A model generated the notes under the pieces. That model made no database searches. It was not told the DNA's origin and saw only the letters and a program-made list of their open reading frames with translations. A stretch of 64,000 bases of DNA from Saccharomycopsis malanga. Taxonomy: Eukaryota; Ascomycota; Saccharomycetes; Ascoideales; Saccharomycopsidaceae. The DNA lies in contig CP025323.1 of assembly GCA_004014935.1 (NCBI GenBank), positions 682,001 through 746,000 of the forward strand. Direction: 5' to 3'. Each line of letters begins with the position of its first letter. Position 1 is the stretch's first letter. The position numbers were made by a program, and so were the translations under genes. Of the stretch, positions 62,150 through 64,000 are shown one piece after another.

Positions 62150-63955
62150 ATGTTGAGACAAAGGAGAGTTGATGCCAAAAATGGCAGTTTAGAAAAAGAG
62201 CTGGGATTTACAGATGAGAAATGTGTTGGTGTGAAAAATGGAGATTCAAATGATGAAAAGTCAAACAATGACCAACTTGATGAAAAAGACCATTCGTTAC
62301 CATCACCATTGGTAATACAATATCTTATAATCCTTCGTATAATAAATGCTTTCACAATCAATACTTTTTTCCAGCCGGACGAATATTATCAGTCATTGGA
62401 GCCAGCTCATCAGCTTGCGTATGGATTTGGCAATGTAACCTGGGAATGGTCGAATCAACTCAGATCGTTCAATTATCCATTCTTATTTTATTTGTCTTTT
62501 AAACTCAGTGATGCTTTTGCTCTTGGTGACGTTGGTGTCTTGTTGATCCCTAAGATTGTTCAGGGAATCATTTCCGCGGTAAGCGAATTTTATTTGTACA
62601 AGTTTGCCCAGAAAATAACTGGCCATAAACACGAGTTGTTTGCTAGAACTGTCCTCTTGCTTAGTGTATTGTCCTCATTCAACTGGTTTTTCTTCACCAG
62701 AACCTTTTCCAACACGTTTGAGTTGAACTTGACTATATTTGCATTGAACTTCTGGCCATGGGAATTTTTGAAAGACAAGAAGACAAAACTCGCTTTTTTG
62801 AAATTGACGGCATCTTTCGTATTTGCCGCATTGGCAGTCGTAGTTAGGCCAACAAATATCCTAATTTGGCTTGTTCTTGGCTCTCACTTAATTTTTCAAA
62901 CCCCTTCTTTTCAAACAAAAATTCAAATAACACTCAGTGCATTGTTTTCTGGCGTTACCATATTGTCTTTTAACACAGTTCTTGATTTCTTTTACTACGG
63001 AAAATTGACTTTTCCTCTTTGGAACTTTCTCAAGTTCAATGTCTTCAGTTCCTTTTCCCAGTTTTACGGTGCCAATGCATGGCATTTCCATTTGACTCAA
63101 TCTGTGCCCTTCATACTAACTACTTATGTGCCTTTCTTCCTTTACGGTCTATGGAAATTTCAAGATTTTCCTTTTAGGAAATTGTTCATAACTGTGATAG
63201 CTGTTAATATCACAGCATTCTCTTTAATAGCTCATAAAGAGTTTAGATTTATTTATCAACTTATGCCGTTTTTCCTTGTTTTCGTTGCTCATGGGTTCTT
63301 GAAACTTTACCGATTTGCGACAAACCAGGTTTGCAGCAATTCGAAAGAAAAGACAGAGAAGAAACAATGCCAAAAATTGCAAATTCTTTGTAAAGTATCT
63401 ATTTACGCTGTGTTTGCCATAAACCTTGGGCTTGGAGTATTTCTTACCCAGTTTCAAGAACGTGGTGTCATAGATGTTATAAACTTTCTCAAGTTCAACC
63501 CTGATGTTGATTCCATTGGCTTTTTAACACCCTGCCATTCAACTCCATTGCAATCTTACCTCCATAGAACAGACCTTGTCAACAATATTTGGTATTTATC
63601 CTGCGAGCCTCCGTCAGTGGATGCATTGGAAACAATGTCGTCCACTTCTCCTGATTCTGCCCGCGAATTCCTTGCAAATTACAAGGACGAATCAGACAAA
63701 TTCTACGAAAATCCCAAAGCATATTTGAATATTCACTTTCCTCCGTTCAAAAAACAGTTCAAGACCCGTGGAAGACGCTACAGTTATGAATGGCCAACTC
63801 ACTTGGTGTTCTTTGAGGCTCTTGAGCCATTTATGAAAAACTATTTGAAAAACTCAGCCTATGTCGAGTGTGATAGATTCTTTAACAGCTACTTTCACTG
63901 GGATAGTAGAAGAAACGGCGATGTGGTTGTGTATTGTAAGTGGCCATGGGAGTAG
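62150..63955 (+). CDS. GPI10: GPI mannosyltransferase III Gpi10 (PIG-B)
   Basis: ER membrane glycosyltransferase family 22 enzyme that adds the third mannose of the GPI anchor from dolichol-phosphate mannose. The 601-aa protein has a cytosolic N-tail of about 45 residues and a first helix, then a luminal loop FQPDEYYQSLEPAHQLAYG (catalytic Asp/Glu near residues 76-77). GFGNVTWEW follows, then multiple helices and the conserved HKEFRFIYQLMPFF, the family's second signature. A luminal C-terminal domain contains TPCHSTPLQSYLH and the acidic end. Length matches Gpi10 (616) and excludes Smp3 and Alg9/Alg12 by motif. Confidence 0.94.
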   Translation: MLRQRRVDAKNGSLEKELGFTDEKCVGVKNGDSNDEKSNNDQLDEKDHSLPSPLVIQYLIILRIINAFTINTFFQPDEYYQSLEPAHQLAYGFGNVTWEWSNQLRSFNYPFLFYLSFKLSDAFALGDVGVLLIPKIVQGIISAVSEFYLYKFAQKITGHKHELFARTVLLLSVLSSFNWFFFTRTFSNTFELNLTIFALNFWPWEFLKDKKTKLAFLKLTASFVFAALAVVVRPTNILIWLVLGSHLIFQTPSFQTKIQITLSALFSGVTILSFNTVLDFFYYGKLTFPLWNFLKFNVFSSFSQFYGANAWHFHLTQSVPFILTTYVPFFLYGLWKFQDFPFRKLFITVIAVNITAFSLIAHKEFRFIYQLMPFFLVFVAHGFLKLYRFATNQVCSNSKEKTEKKQCQKLQILCKVSIYAVFAINLGLGVFLTQFQERGVIDVINFLKFNPDVDSIGFLTPCHSTPLQSYLHRTDLVNNIWYLSCEPPSVDALETMSSTSPDSAREFLANYKDESDKFYENPKAYLNIHFPPFKKQFKTRGRRYSYEWPTHLVFFEALEPFMKNYLKNSAYVECDRFFNSYFHWDSRRNGDVVVYCKWPWE

Positions 63956-64000
63956 GTGCTTTAGGCACTGACTTTTTGATACAAGTTAGTCTAATTCGAG

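Overview
The window looks like nuclear chromosomal DNA of an ascomycete budding yeast (Saccharomycotina). The evidence is a compact layout of mostly intronless genes, yeast-specific families (Kre28, Mmm1, Slh1, Hsl1, Efg1, Hua1, Yah1), short 5'-proximal introns with GTATGT/GTATGC donors and CTAAC-type branch sites, TATA boxes, an intronless tRNA-Thr(AGU), and AT-rich spacers. Leucine is mostly TTG. By eye I found no in-frame CTG in the conserved parts of PUT2, the amino-acid permease, RPT1, CCT8, RBG1 or RLP24. The few CTGs lie in serine-rich or unconserved segments (HSL1, PCT1 tails). That fits the CTG-Ser clade (Candida/Debaryomyces relatives) but does not prove it. I do not name a species.

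Layout. 1-7.6 kb: KRE28, a small secreted protein, MMM1 (ERMES), and an OSCA/CSC1-type channel. 8-14.4 kb: PCT1, an unknown CDK-site-rich protein, MSM1 (spliced) and YAH1 (spliced). 15-19 kb: a repetitive Kex2-processed secreted precursor and a general amino-acid permease with GATA elements. 20.8-27.3 kb: GOT1 (spliced), a possible spliced microprotein, RPT1, RPC25 and CCT8. 27.9-33.2 kb: HUA1 (frame-disrupted), RBG1 (spliced), PAM18 and RLP24. 33.7-39.3 kb: a TrmI-like methyltransferase, a TEN1-like gene, a YAP180-type clathrin adaptor, and a spliced PIP-box/zinc protein. 40.3-44.4 kb: PUT2 with a Put3-type site, and a sugar-porter family permease. 45.9-54.7 kb: tRNA-Thr, SLH1, EFG1 and a DUF1774-like membrane protein. 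55.8-64 kb: HSL1, an NAD(P)-binding protein and GPI10.

The genes are mainly unrelated housekeeping functions. Shared control can be read in places. RRPE/PAC-type elements precede RLP24, EFG1 and the methyltransferase, and an RRPE precedes RPC25. Nitrogen-type GATA sites precede the permease, and a CGG-N10-CCG site precedes PUT2. MCB-like sites surround the PIP-box gene.

The most novel object is the secreted precursor at 15045-15842. It has ten 20-residue units flanked by KR, each potentially releasing GLFGFNWT and an acidic spacer peptide. Other points of interest are the PIP-box/four-CxxC protein, the HUA1 frame break, and a minimal uORF overlapping the HSL1 start.
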